Part shown: positions 37,605-45,930 of the stretch, piece by piece
Position numbering within the stretch: the first letter of the stretch is position 1
Layout: each line of letters opens with the position of its first letter
Source: Hyphomonadaceae bacterium
GTDB taxonomy: Bacteria; Pseudomonadota; Alphaproteobacteria; Caulobacterales; Hyphomonadaceae
Direction of reading: 5' to 3'
DNA length: 64,000 bases
Assembly (NCBI GenBank): GCA_022844345.1
Contig: JALHLU010000007.1
Span: forward strand, 124,001 to 188,000
The notes under the pieces: model-generated
Told to the model about the DNA's origin: nothing
Database searches by the model: none
The model's input: the letters and a program-made list of their open reading frames with translations, nothing else
Translations under genes and position numbers: made by a program

Positions 37605-37880
37605 ATGGACAACTTTATCCTGATCGCCTTCGTCTTTATCCTCGTGGTGGCGATTGCGCCGCTGCTTCTGATGCGCGGGCAGTACGGGAAGCCGAAAGGC
37701 CCAGGCGCCGGCAAGGCTGGCAAGGGCGGGGATGGGGGCGATGCGGCGATCTCCCCCATGATGATGGGGATTTCCGGCAATAGCGGTGGCGGCAAGGGCA
37801 AAGGCCATTCCAACGACAATGACGGGGGCGGCGCCTCCGATGGCAGCGGCGGGGATGGCGGCGGTGGCGGCGGGGAATAG
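37605..37880 (+). CDS. Gly-rich single-span membrane protein
   Basis: 91 residues. One membrane helix NFILIAFVFILVVAIAPLLL then a low-complexity Gly/Ser/Asp tail ending GDGGGGGGE. No known family. It is followed by another small membrane protein 12 bases downstream, on the same strand. The composition makes it an unlikely shadow ORF, but the family is unknown. Confidence 0.6.
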   Translation: MDNFILIAFVFILVVAIAPLLLMRGQYGKPKGPGAGKAGKGGDGGDAAISPMMMGISGNSGGGKGKGHSNDNDGGGASDGSGGDGGGGGGE

Positions 37881-37892
37881 GGGAGTTGGGCG

Positions 37893-38147
37893 ATGGACTG
37901 GTTGACCACGCTTTACATCATTCTCGCGATATTCGGGGTGACGGCGGTGGTTTCGCTTTTCATTCCAAAGGACCGCGATCCTGAAGTCTCAGCCGAGAAC
38001 GGGGATGGACCGGTTATCCCTGTTCCCGGGGCGGATGGCTCCGTAATGGGGACAGGCGGGCGCCGCAGCGAGAATGACTATGACCCGGCGGACGAAGACT
38101 CAGATATGGGAGAGGTCGAGGACGACAACGTGGCTGGCCCGCAGTGA
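37893..38147 (+). CDS. Small acidic membrane protein
   Basis: 84 residues. A helix TTLYIILAIFGVTAVVSLFI then a strongly acidic tail ending DEDSDMGEVEDDNVAGPQ. It follows the Gly-rich protein by 12 bases and probably shares its operon. The ATG is preceded by GGGAGTTGGGCG. No family recognised; a pair of such single-span proteins may interact. Confidence 0.62.
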   Translation: MDWLTTLYIILAIFGVTAVVSLFIPKDRDPEVSAENGDGPVIPVPGADGSVMGTGGRRSENDYDPADEDSDMGEVEDDNVAGPQ

Positions 38148-38250
38148 CGTTCGGGGTGGGGGAGGCTCGGCAAAACCCCTTTGATCTGGCATGGTTAGCG
38201 CTGGTTGGCCCGGGGCGGGCGATCTGGGCGGCCAATTGCGCCCCAGGCGG

Positions 38251-38279
38251 TTGACAAGGCCGGGGGGCAACTGTAGCTG
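38251..38279 (+). promoter_or_regulatory. Candidate promoter of rplM-rpsI
   Basis: Consensus -35 TTGACA at 38251-38256 and TAGCTG at 38274-38279 with a 17-base spacer, about 54 bases before the rplM ATG. The -10 is weak compared with TATAAT. Confidence 0.5.
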
Positions 38280-38332
38280 CACGCGTTCGAATTCCGACCT
38301 AACTCTGATCGAGAAAGGCTCCGCGAGGGAGC

Positions 38333-38800
38333 ATGACAACCGTTTCCGTTAAACCGGCTGATGCCGTGAACAATTGGGTGGTCATCGACGCCGAAGGCGT
38401 CGTTGTGGGCCGCCTCGCATCCTACATTGCCCTGCGCCTGCGCGGGAAGCACCGCGCGGACTACACCCCGCACGTTGATCTCGGCGACCACATCGTGGTC
38501 ATCAATGCCGGGAAAGTCGCGATGACGGGCCGCAAGATGGTGCGCAAGCAGTATCACCGCCACACCGGCCACCCGGGCGGCATCAAGACCACGACGCCGC
38601 AGAAGATTCTCGCCTCGAAATTCCCCGAGCGCGTGCTCGAACTGGCCGTGAAGCGCATGATGCCGGGCGAGAGCCCGCTGGCGCGCAAGCAGTTCTCGAA
38701 ACTGCGCGTCTATGCCGGCACGGAACATCCGCACGCCGCGCAGAACCCTGAAGTCGTCGACTTCAAATCCAAGAACTCCAAGAACGCGAAAGTCGCCTGA
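38333..38800 (+). CDS. rplM: 50S ribosomal protein L13
   Basis: 155 residues. The L13 body is complete: [56 protein letters not shown] and [20 protein letters not shown]. It binds early in 23S rRNA assembly. The ATG follows GAGGGAG. The expected partner S9 lies 2 bases downstream, so the L13-S9 operon is complete here. Confidence 0.98.
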   Translation: MTTVSVKPADAVNNWVVIDAEGVVVGRLASYIALRLRGKHRADYTPHVDLGDHIVVINAGKVAMTGRKMVRKQYHRHTGHPGGIKTTTPQKILASKFPERVLELAVKRMMPGESPLARKQFSKLRVYAGTEHPHAAQNPEVVDFKSKNSKNAKVA

Positions 38801-38802
38801 TC

Positions 38803-39282
38803 ATGGCCGAGACCGTCGAATCCCTTGGCAGCATCAAGGACCTGGGCGTCCAGGCCTCGGCCGCGAAAGCGCCGGCTGTCGCCAACATCGACAAGCTGGG
38901 GCGTTCCTACGCCACGGGCCGCCGCAAGACCGCCACCGCCCGCGTCTGGGTGAAGCGCGGCACCGGCAAGATCACGGTCAACGGCAAGGTGATCGAAGAG
39001 TACTTCGCGCGCCCCGTTCTGCGCCTGATGATCAAGCAGCCGCTTGAAGCCGCCAAGCGCGAAACCGAAGTCGACGTCGTCTGCACGGTCAAGGGCTCAG
39101 GCCTCACGGGACAGGCCGGCGCTGTGCGTCACGGCATTGCTCGCGCGCTCGTCGAGTTCGAACCGGATCTGCGCGTTGCGATGCGCCCGGGCAAGTTCCT
39201 CACGCGCGACCCGCGCGCCGTCGAACGCAAGAAATACGGCAAGGCCGGCGCCCGCCGTTCCTTCCAGTTCTCGAAGCGCTAA
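38803..39282 (+). CDS. rpsI: 30S ribosomal protein S9
   Basis: 159 residues. The conserved region is [40 protein letters not shown] and the C-terminal [16 protein letters not shown] tail, which contacts the tRNA anticodon in the P site. An N-terminal extension of about 30 Ala/Lys-rich residues is typical for alphaproteobacterial S9. Ends at a strong terminator. Confidence 0.98.
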   Translation: MAETVESLGSIKDLGVQASAAKAPAVANIDKLGRSYATGRRKTATARVWVKRGTGKITVNGKVIEEYFARPVLRLMIKQPLEAAKRETEVDVVCTVKGSGLTGQAGAVRHGIARALVEFEPDLRVAMRPGKFLTRDPRAVERKKYGKAGARRSFQFSKR

Positions 39283-39307
39283 TACGCCTCGACTTCTGCT
39301 TATCGAG

Positions 39308-39340
39308 GGGCGCTTCGGGAAACCGGAGCGCCCTTTGTGT
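39308..39340 (+). terminator. Rho-independent terminator of rplM-rpsI
   Basis: GGGCGCTTCGG / CCGGAGCGCCC, an 11-bp stem with one G-T pair and a GAAA tetraloop, followed by TTTGTGTTTT. 26 bases after the rpsI stop. Confidence 0.88.
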
Positions 39341-39380
39341 TTTGGGGCTCGCGAAATTGCCTAAGGCGATCATTGAAACG

Positions 39381-39611
39381 ATGTTCAGCCCAAATCGTCG
39401 TCTCCAGATGGAATTCCGTCGCGACGATGATGGGACGTTCAGTTACGGCGTCTGGCAGTGGTTCGATAAGGATCCCTGCAATCCTTACGAACGAGAGCCG
39501 GGATATTGGACCCCGGTCTCCGGGTCGGGCATCTACTCCACATTGGACATCGCAAAGTCCGAAGCAGCATCCGCGTGGCCGGAGATTTTTGAAGGCGAAG
39601 AACAAGTATGA
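39381..39611 (+). CDS. Hypothetical small protein upstream of argC
   Basis: 76 residues, starting [20 protein letters not shown]. Tryptophan/tyrosine-rich middle ([20 protein letters not shown]). The stop overlaps the argC ATG (ATGA, 39608-39611), which is the best reason to think it is real and coupled. The frame extends to TTG 39342, overlapping the rpsI terminator, so the later ATG is preferred. No family recognised. Confidence 0.55.
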   Translation: MFSPNRRLQMEFRRDDDGTFSYGVWQWFDKDPCNPYEREPGYWTPVSGSGIYSTLDIAKSEAASAWPEIFEGEEQV

Positions 39612-40585
39612 CCGCTAAAGTCTTCATCGATGGCGAGGCCGGGACGACCGGGCTGCAGATCCGGCAGCGGCTGGAGCGGCGTCGCGACCTGCAGGTGATC
39701 TCCATCGATCATGAGCGGCGGAAGGATCCGGCTGCACGGGCGGCGATGCTCAATGAAGCGGATGCGGTGATCCTGTGCCTGCCGGATGATGCGGCGAAGG
39801 AGGCGGTGCGCCTCGTCACCAACGAGCGCACAGTGATCATCGATGCCTCGACGGCGCATCGTGTGGACCCGCACTGGGTCTATGGCTTTGCCGAGATGGA
39901 AGACGGCCATCGCGTGATGATCGGGCGCTCGAAGCGGATTTCGAATCCGGGGTGCTATCCCACCGGGTTCATCGGCCTGGTGGCGCCGCTGGTTCGCGGG
40001 GGACTTGTGCCGGCGTCGGCGCCGGTCACGGTGAATGCGGTGTCGGGATATACGGGCGGCGGCAAGGGGCTGATCGAGGAGTTCGAGGCCCCGCGGCCGG
40101 AGACGACGCACGATGCGTTTCGCGCCTATGGCTACACGCTGGCGCACAAGCATGTGCCGGAGATGACGAAGTATGCCGGCCTTGCGCATGCGCCGGTGTT
40201 TGCGCCGGCGGTGGGGCGCTATGCGCAGGGCATGCTGGTTGAAGTTCCGCTGCAGCTGTGGTCGATGCCGGGCGCGCTGACGCCGAAGATGCTGCGCGAG
40301 GCGCTGGCGGACTTCTATCAGGGGGAAAGATTCGTGAGCGTGGCGAGCGAGGATGAAACGCTCGCGCTGCAGAAGACGCGCGCCGGGGCGGGCGGTTATG
40401 TCGGCGCGCTCGATCCCGAGGCGCTGAACAACACGAACAACATGAAGCTGTATGTGTTCGGCAACGAGGCGGCGCAGCAGGCAAGGCTGGTGGCTGTGCT
40501 GGACAATCTCGGCAAGGGCGCGTCGGGGGCTGCGGTGCAGAACCTGAATATTGCGCTGGGGCTGGATGAGGGCGCGGGACTGTAG
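39608..40585 (+). CDS. argC: N-acetyl-gamma-glutamyl-phosphate reductase
   Basis: 325 residues. The type 2 AGPR N-terminus [19 protein letters not shown] and the catalytic Cys in [13 protein letters not shown] are present, with [18 protein letters not shown] and [10 protein letters not shown] further on. NADPH-dependent reduction of N-acetylglutamyl-phosphate to the semialdehyde in arginine synthesis. The type 2 form (about 310-325 residues) is the common alphaproteobacterial one. Coupled by ATGA overlap to the small ORF upstream. Confidence 0.93.
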   Translation: MTAKVFIDGEAGTTGLQIRQRLERRRDLQVISIDHERRKDPAARAAMLNEADAVILCLPDDAAKEAVRLVTNERTVIIDASTAHRVDPHWVYGFAEMEDGHRVMIGRSKRISNPGCYPTGFIGLVAPLVRGGLVPASAPVTVNAVSGYTGGGKGLIEEFEAPRPETTHDAFRAYGYTLAHKHVPEMTKYAGLAHAPVFAPAVGRYAQGMLVEVPLQLWSMPGALTPKMLREALADFYQGERFVSVASEDETLALQKTRAGAGGYVGALDPEALNNTNNMKLYVFGNEAAQQARLVAVLDNLGKGASGAAVQNLNIALGLDEGAGL

Positions 40586-40806
40586 TCGCGCTATTCGGCG
40601 GCCTTCGATTTTCAGGCGCTTTTGTAGGCGACAAGTGTCGTTCCTTTCGCGTCAACTCTGAAATGATGCCACGCATCGATGGCCAAGTTGTAGGTTGCCG
40701 ATAGGCCCCCCTCCCTCCGCCACGCCTCGCAACTTCCAAAAGCAGGAGCGGGTTCCGTGTGGGCATGTAGCTTGCTTGGGGTGGGTGAGCAGTGTGGAGT
40801 GCGCGC

Positions 40807-40959
40807 ATGTCGGACGAGCAGGCTGTTGGCGGGAGCGCCATGTCGTCCACGCCCATGATGGCGGCGTTGCCGCCGGGCGTGATGATGTGGGCGGGGATGT
40901 ATACCGTACTGTTCTATGTGTGCGGCGGGATGATCGCCTACATGTACAGGCCGCGCTGA
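40807..40959 (+). CDS. 50-residue Met-rich membrane protein
   Basis: Begins MSDEQAVGGSAMSSTPMMAA and ends with a hydrophobic span (WAGMYTVLFYVCGGMIAYMY) and RPR. GGAG with 7-base spacing precedes the ATG. It has eight methionines. Single membrane helix with a positively charged end, so it should sit with the C-terminus inside. No family recognised; the interval of about 220 bases upstream holds nothing else clear. Confidence 0.6.
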   Translation: MSDEQAVGGSAMSSTPMMAALPPGVMMWAGMYTVLFYVCGGMIAYMYRPR

Positions 40960-41046
40960 ACGCAGCCCGACTGCGATCTGATCCGGATCATTTACCAATC
41001 GGCATCGCAGGCCTAGCTTCCCATGAAAGACACATGGGAGGTTTCG

Positions 41047-41820
41047 ATGGGTCGCATGAGCGGCAAGGTCGCGCTGGTTACCGGCGCGGCAAGCGGCATT
41101 GGGCGGGCGTGCGCGGAGGTGCTGGCGCGCGAGGGCGCCATCGTTGTGCTGACCGATGTGCAGGCGGGCGAGGAGGTCGCGGCCGGCATTCGCGTGGCGG
41201 GCGGCAAGGCGAGCTTTCACAAGCATGATGTGACGGACGAGGCGCGCTGGAACACGATCGTGGCCGGGATCGCAAAGGATCACGGGCGGCTGGATGTGCT
41301 GGTGAACAATGCCGGGATCGCGGTGGCGGGGCTGGTGACCGATCTGACGCTGGAGCAGTGGCGGCATCAGATGGCGGTAAATGTCGATGGCGTGTTCCTT
41401 GGCGTGAAGTGTTCGCTGCCGCTGATGCGGAAGAGTGGCGGCGGGTCGATCATCAATATTTCGTCGATTGCCGGGCTGCGCGGGGCAGCGGGCTTGTCCG
41501 CGTATTGCGCATCGAAGGGGTCGGTGCGGCTGTTCACCAAGTCGGTGGCGCTGGAGTGTGCGGCGATGGGCGATGGCATCCGCTGCAACTCGATCCATCC
41601 GGGCATCATCGAGACGCCGATCTGGGGCCAGGTTGTTCCGGGGTCGAACGAGCCGCTTGATCTCGATGCGATGTCGGCGGCGCGTGTGCCGCTGAAGCGG
41701 AAGGGGATGCCGGAGGATATCGCGAACGCCGTGCTGTTCCTCGCGAGCGCGGAGAGCAGCTACATGACGGGCGAGGAGATGGTGGTGGACGGCGGGATGA
41801 CGGTGGGGACGCCGCAATAG
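41047..41820 (+). CDS. SDR family oxidoreductase (classical, glucose dehydrogenase-like)
   Basis: 257 residues. TGAASGIGRA is the NAD(P) loop; NNAGIAV is the NAG motif; IINISSIAGLRG carries the catalytic Ser and SAYCASKGSV the Tyr/Lys pair; IHPGIIETPIW and the ending GEEMVVDGGMTVGTPQ are typical of classical SDRs. ATG 41047 is used because GGGAGG lies 6 bases upstream. The substrate is unknown; resembles 3-beta/17-beta-hydroxysteroid dehydrogenases in pattern. Confidence 0.9.
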   Translation: MGRMSGKVALVTGAASGIGRACAEVLAREGAIVVLTDVQAGEEVAAGIRVAGGKASFHKHDVTDEARWNTIVAGIAKDHGRLDVLVNNAGIAVAGLVTDLTLEQWRHQMAVNVDGVFLGVKCSLPLMRKSGGGSIINISSIAGLRGAAGLSAYCASKGSVRLFTKSVALECAAMGDGIRCNSIHPGIIETPIWGQVVPGSNEPLDLDAMSAARVPLKRKGMPEDIANAVLFLASAESSYMTGEEMVVDGGMTVGTPQ

Positions 41821-41825
41821 GGGGG

Positions 41826-41953
41826 AGCACGCCCCATCCTTCGAGACGCCGGCTTGCTGGCCCTCGGGATGAGGCTTCACTCCCGTCGACGCCCAATAGC
41901 CCTCATGCTGAGGGATCGCCGAAGGCGATCGTCTCGAAGCACGAGGGCGTGCT
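41826..41953. repeat. Cloverleaf repeat, type B, copy 1
   Basis: Outer arms 41826-41846 (AGCACGCC...TTCGAGAC) and 41931-41953 (GTCTCGAAG...GGCGTGCT). Inner hairpins: GCCGGC-TT-GCTGGC-like at about 41848-41861, CCCTCGGGATGAGG / CCCTCATGCTGAGGG (41861-41874, 41900-41914) and GATCGCC-GAA-GGCGATC (41914-41930). Homologous to 53621-53742 in the opposite orientation. It ends 5 bases from the stop of the next gene. Confidence 0.8.
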
Positions 41954-41957
41954 CACA

Positions 41958-42245
41958 TCACTGGCTATTCCGCCATTTTTCCATCGCCGCGGAGATGGCG
42001 AAGGTCTCGCGGTATTTCGGCGAGTCCGAGGGGCGGGGCGGTTTCTGCGAGGTCAGGGACATGATCTCGGCGAGCTTGTTGTGGGCGGCGCCGGCCTGGC
42101 CTGCGCCGATATAGGCGTGGAGTTCCACGAGGGCGGACGACAGGAGGTCGTGGGCGCGAATGACGAAGTAGGGCTCGTCTTCGGCGAGGTTGGGGTAGGC
42201 GTCGTATTTGGACGGGTTGGCCTTGGAGCCGACGGGAGCGGTCAT
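41958..42245 (-). CDS. Hypothetical alphaproteobacterial small protein
   Basis: 95 residues beginning MTAPVGSKANPSKYDAYPNL with a middle helix rich in Ala/Leu (HDLLSSALVELHAYIGAGQA). No membrane segment, no known family. The ATG is divergent from the tyrosine phosphatase with 111 bases between; the stop abuts the cloverleaf repeat. A much longer same-frame reading upstream is antisense to the phosphatase and rejected. Confidence 0.65.
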   Translation of the reverse strand: MTAPVGSKANPSKYDAYPNLAEDEPYFVIRAHDLLSSALVELHAYIGAGQAGAAHNKLAEIMSLTSQKPPRPSDSPKYRETFAISAAMEKWRNSQ

Positions 42246-42356
42246 GGAAGCCTCACAAATGATTCGGGGTAGTTTGCGCGGATTCGGGGCGGGCGTGTGA
42301 ATCGGCCTGTGGGTAGCAGGGTGGACGGCTGCGTTCCATTGTCCTAACCCCCGGCC

Positions 42357-43142
42357 ATGACCGATGTTGCGCGCATAATTCCGTTCGATGGCCTGACCAA
42401 TTTCCGCGATTTCGGCGGATATCACGCCGGCGGCGACCGGCGGATCGCGACGGGGCGGTTCTTTCGTTCCGCCAACCACGCCATGGCGACTGATGCTGAC
42501 CTGCAGCGGCTCGCGGGGATGGGGATCACGACGGTGGTAGACCTGCGGCGGCCATCGGAGCGGGAGCGGCAGCCCTCGCGCCGGTGGGATGGATTCTCGG
42601 CTGTGGTGGTAGAGAACGATGACCACGCCGAAGGTTCCGAGACGTGGGACGCCTTCATGGGGCAGTGGGATTTCGGGCAGGACAGCTATCGCAAGTTCCT
42701 GATGCGCTATTACACCGAAGCGCCGCACCTGCCGCGCCTGATCGACCTGTTCGGGAAGTATTTCGACCTGCTGGCGAATGGCGACGGCGCGATGGTGGTC
42801 CACTGCGCGGCGGGCAAGGACCGCACGGGGCTGGCCGTGGCGCTGACGCATGCGCTGGCGGGCGTGCATCAGGACGACATCGTGGCCGATTACCTGCTGA
42901 CGAACACGTCGGGGCGTTTTGAAACCCACGGGGCCAATTGGCGCGAGATGATCCGCCAGCATCGCGGGCAGGCCCCCGACATGGACACCATGCGCTTCAT
43001 CATGAGCGTGCAGCCGGAATATCTCGCGCGGTCGCTGGAGGTGATTACCGAGCGCAATGGCGGGGTGGAAGGCTATCTCCGCGATGCGCTGGGCGTGGAC
43101 GCCAAGAAGCGCGAGGCGATTGAGAGACGGCTGTTCGGATAA
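42357..43142 (+). CDS. Tyrosine-protein phosphatase (Y_phosphatase3 type)
   Basis: 261 residues. P-loop HCAAGKDRTG (Cys-x5-Arg) near residue 151 and the N-terminal FDGLTNFRDFGGYHAGG identify the prokaryotic dual-specificity-like tyrosine phosphatase family, which can also act on lipid phosphates. No signal peptide. No GG-type downstream kinase is near. Good start codon with the family-typical N-terminus. Confidence 0.9.
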   Translation: MTDVARIIPFDGLTNFRDFGGYHAGGDRRIATGRFFRSANHAMATDADLQRLAGMGITTVVDLRRPSERERQPSRRWDGFSAVVVENDDHAEGSETWDAFMGQWDFGQDSYRKFLMRYYTEAPHLPRLIDLFGKYFDLLANGDGAMVVHCAAGKDRTGLAVALTHALAGVHQDDIVADYLLTNTSGRFETHGANWREMIRQHRGQAPDMDTMRFIMSVQPEYLARSLEVITERNGGVEGYLRDALGVDAKKREAIERRLFG

Positions 43143-43230
43143 TTCCCTTACGACATGTTCCGTTTAGGGCGCCTTTGCCGCCTGCGTGTCTGGTAGTAAA
43201 CTAGACTTCGATCTGGTTCAGGAGAGGCGA

Positions 43231-43800
43231 ATGAAGACGGTTGTCTGTTCCATCCTGTTGGCAGGCATTGCCACCCTTGCGAGTGTGGCCCACGCGCAGG
43301 AGGCCGTCCTCAACGCGGCGCCAACACCGTTCACGGCCTCTCAGCAAGACCGGGCGGATTCAGGCTGGCATGGGGACGATTGGCGTCACGGCCTGGGACC
43401 GGTGGACATCATCGATCTGGTCCGTCCCGGCGTTGCGGCCATTGAGGCCAATGATTTTACGCAGGCGGAGGCGCTGTTCGCCCGGAGCCTGCGCTTCAAC
43501 AAGAACGATCTCGATCTTCGCTTCCATATGGGTCTGGTGAAGATGGAGCTGGGCAAGTGGGATGAGGCGCGCCAGTACCTGCGCGCGCCGGCTCGGGAGC
43601 TTCGCAAGGACCCCAAGCCGAAGAGCCTGCTTGGCGTCGCCTATGCGCGTCTGGGTGACGTTGCGAGCGCCAACACGCAACGCGACAGGCTGCTGAAGAT
43701 GGCGGCGGCCTGCAACGGGACCTGTGAAGCGTCGGCCGAAATCGTGAGCGGAATCCAGATGATCGACGAAGCGCTGGAGGAAGCCGGGCAGTCGAGTTGA
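43231..43800 (+). CDS. Secreted tetratricopeptide-repeat protein
   Basis: 189 residues. Signal peptide MKTVVCSILLAGIATLASVA cleaved at AHAQ. Two TPR-like helix pairs (about 65-135: VRPGVAAIEANDFTQAEALF and LDLRFHMGLVKMELGKWDEA) suit protein-protein binding in the periplasm. AGGAGAGG precedes the ATG at 43231. Function unknown. Confidence 0.75.
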   Translation: MKTVVCSILLAGIATLASVAHAQEAVLNAAPTPFTASQQDRADSGWHGDDWRHGLGPVDIIDLVRPGVAAIEANDFTQAEALFARSLRFNKNDLDLRFHMGLVKMELGKWDEARQYLRAPARELRKDPKPKSLLGVAYARLGDVASANTQRDRLLKMAAACNGTCEASAEIVSGIQMIDEALEEAGQSS

Positions 43801-43908
43801 GGGTTGGTTGGCCTGATGGGGGCGGCCGATAGCGCGGTCCCCCACCCATTACTTTCGCATTGAAACAACGTGAGCGTTGCGCCTCGCCGGTTCGGGGGAG
43901 GAGAGTGC

Positions 43909-44823
43909 TTAGGCCACGTCGCTCTTCTTCTCGTGGGCGGAGTGGATCTTCTTGTTCACCAGGCGCTCGAGTTCGTTGGCGACTGCGGTGCGGTGGAGGA
44001 AGGCTTCTTCCGGCATGTCGAGGATGATGGCGATCGTCTGGAAGTGATATTTGACCACTTCGACATCGTAGGTGTCGGTCATGCCGACGCCTTCGACATA
44101 GCGCAGCGACGAGTTCCAGACCTTGCCGATCGTGTCGTCGCCGAGGCGCGAGACCTCGGCGCTGTTCTGCTGCAACATGCGGTACATGCCGCGGATTCCG
44201 GCGGTGCGATCGGTGGTCGTGCGGTCTGCATATTCGGTAAGATTCGAGATGATTGCACGCAGCTTGAAGGCGTTTTCCCTCGACTGTTCGGTCTGCGAAC
44301 TCTGCGGCGGTTCGTCGGTGAGGCGGCGCCAGGGGCCAGCGTAGTTGGGGTCTTCCTTGCGGCGGCGGCAGGGGCCGACATAATTGCGGCTGTCGATGAA
44401 CTTGCGCGGACGCAGCACGACTTCCTCGATGCGCGAGAGCACGCCCTGGGCGGAGACCGGCTTGAGCAGGAATTCGTTGATGCCGGCCTGACGGGCTGAC
44501 ATCAGCTGATCATGGTCGATAGCGCCGGCGAGCAGGATGATTGGTGTTTCGCGCGACATGCCGGTGGTGTTGCGGCGGACTTCACGTGTGAATTCGAGGC
44601 CGGACATCCGGCCCGCGTCCCAGTCGACAAAGATGATATCGGGCTTGAACATGCGGCCGACAGTGAACGCCTCGACGGCGGTGGCGGCGGCGCTGATGTT
44701 CGTGACCATCAGGCGGCGAAGCGAATCCGCGATGACGCCGCGCATGTAGGCGTTGGGATCGACGACCAGCATCTTCATGCGCTTGAGCTGGTCCTGCGGG
44801 ATGGTACGATCATCGGTCATCAT
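43909..44823 (-). CDS. Receiver-domain protein with GPxRRR C-terminal motif (intact receiver)
   Basis: 304 residues. CheY-like receiver in the first 130: KMLVVDPNAY, phospho-acceptor Asp in IIFVDWDAGRMSG, and the signal-relay Lys in NEFLLKPVS. The rest lacks a known output domain but has YVGPCRRRKEDPNYAGPWRR, a repeated GPxRRR motif also in the neighbour, then a long helical tail to 304. The ATG overlaps the upstream stop (TGATG), so translation is coupled to the second receiver gene. Confidence 0.82.
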   Translation of the reverse strand: MMTDDRTIPQDQLKRMKMLVVDPNAYMRGVIADSLRRLMVTNISAAATAVEAFTVGRMFKPDIIFVDWDAGRMSGLEFTREVRRNTTGMSRETPIILLAGAIDHDQLMSARQAGINEFLLKPVSAQGVLSRIEEVVLRPRKFIDSRNYVGPCRRRKEDPNYAGPWRRLTDEPPQSSQTEQSRENAFKLRAIISNLTEYADRTTTDRTAGIRGMYRMLQQNSAEVSRLGDDTIGKVWNSSLRYVEGVGMTDTYDVEVVKYHFQTIAIILDMPEEAFLHRTAVANELERLVNKKIHSAHEKKSDVA

Positions 44824-45704
44824 CAGGCGGCGCATTTCTTCTGGATGGCGTTGTCGAGGGCTGCGGCGACGCTTTCACGCGCTTCGGCGAAGGCGGGCGG
44901 CAGGGCGGAGAACTGTTCGAGTGCGGTGAGCGCCGTTTCGACGACTGCCAGATCGATCTCGCCGAGCGGCGTTGCGAGGACCATGTAGGATTCGAAAGCC
45001 GTAAGGCCGGTGTGCAAGGCCTGATCGTTCTGGTCGATTGCAGCTTCCTTGGCGATCTTCATTTCCTCGATGACGGCGTTCAGCGTCTCCGGGCGGCTCA
45101 CGCACATCTCGCGCAGGCGTGCGAGCGTGCGGCGGATCGGCGTTTCGCGGGCCACGTCGTCCTGGTCCACCATGACAGGACGTTCGACGGCGCGTTCGCC
45201 TGCGCGGCGCCGGGCGCCGTAATAGTCGGCCGGGTTCTTCCGGCGGCGGCAGGGGCCAAGAAAGACAGCGCTGTCGACGAAGGGGCGAGGCGTCTCGATC
45301 ACCATCTGCAGGCGCTGCAACAGGGCGGCTGGCGAGATCGGCTTGGCGAGGAATTCGTCGGCGCCTGCATCGCGTCCGGCAAGAACGGTCTGGCGTGTGA
45401 GGCCGTAGGTGACAAGCACGACCGGCAGGCGGCGCAGGCGGCTGTCGTCAATGCGCCGGATCGAGCGGATGAAGTCGAGGTTGTCGAGCGCGTCGGCTGC
45501 TTCGCTGGAAACGAGGACGACGTCGATAAGGCGGTCGCGGAGGAAGGCGCGGGCGGCTTTGGCGTCACGCGCGCAGGCGATGTCAGAGACGCCGAGATTG
45601 CGCAGGATCTCGCCGATCAGGGTTCGCGTAAAGCCGTTGGCGTCAACGACAAGCACGTTGAGCGATCGCAGCTTCAGCGGCCGAGGTTTTCTCGGGTCGT
45701 GCAT
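44823..45704 (-). CDS. Receiver-domain protein with degenerate acceptor site
   Basis: 293 residues, upstream partner of the previous gene. Receiver-like VLVVDANGFT and DEFLAKPIS (Lys present), but the strand that should end in Asp reads DVVLVSSEAADALDNLDF, with Ser-Ser where the acceptor would be, so it is likely a pseudo-receiver. The FLGPCRRRKNPADYYGARRR motif parallels the partner. It may form a fixed-state or heterodimeric partner (inference). Divergent from the RHH-PII gene. Confidence 0.82.
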   Translation of the reverse strand: MHDPRKPRPLKLRSLNVLVVDANGFTRTLIGEILRNLGVSDIACARDAKAARAFLRDRLIDVVLVSSEAADALDNLDFIRSIRRIDDSRLRRLPVVLVTYGLTRQTVLAGRDAGADEFLAKPISPAALLQRLQMVIETPRPFVDSAVFLGPCRRRKNPADYYGARRRAGERAVERPVMVDQDDVARETPIRRTLARLREMCVSRPETLNAVIEEMKIAKEAAIDQNDQALHTGLTAFESYMVLATPLGEIDLAVVETALTALEQFSALPPAFAEARESVAAALDNAIQKKCAA

Positions 45705-45930
45705 CCTGGCAGGCCCACCCATTCTGAGTTCGAGGATTACGGTAAACCAGCAAGGTAATTTTCCGGTTGAGGCGGGTGAGGCGAATTTGCCCTTAGGCTT
45801 TAACCTTTTAGCCGGCTGAGGCGTCCGCCAGGGCACATGCGCCGCAGTCTTGAAAAAGCGGCGTTTCGTCAATACGTTGGCTTTTGGTGTGTAAGTTGCT
45901 ACGTTAGGATCAGTAGCGCGGAGTATCGCC

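Noticed and set aside
42246-42962. Long upstream extension of the minus-strand gene at 41958-42245
   Set aside because: Would lie antisense to the well-supported tyrosine phosphatase; the short ATG start at 42245 is enough.
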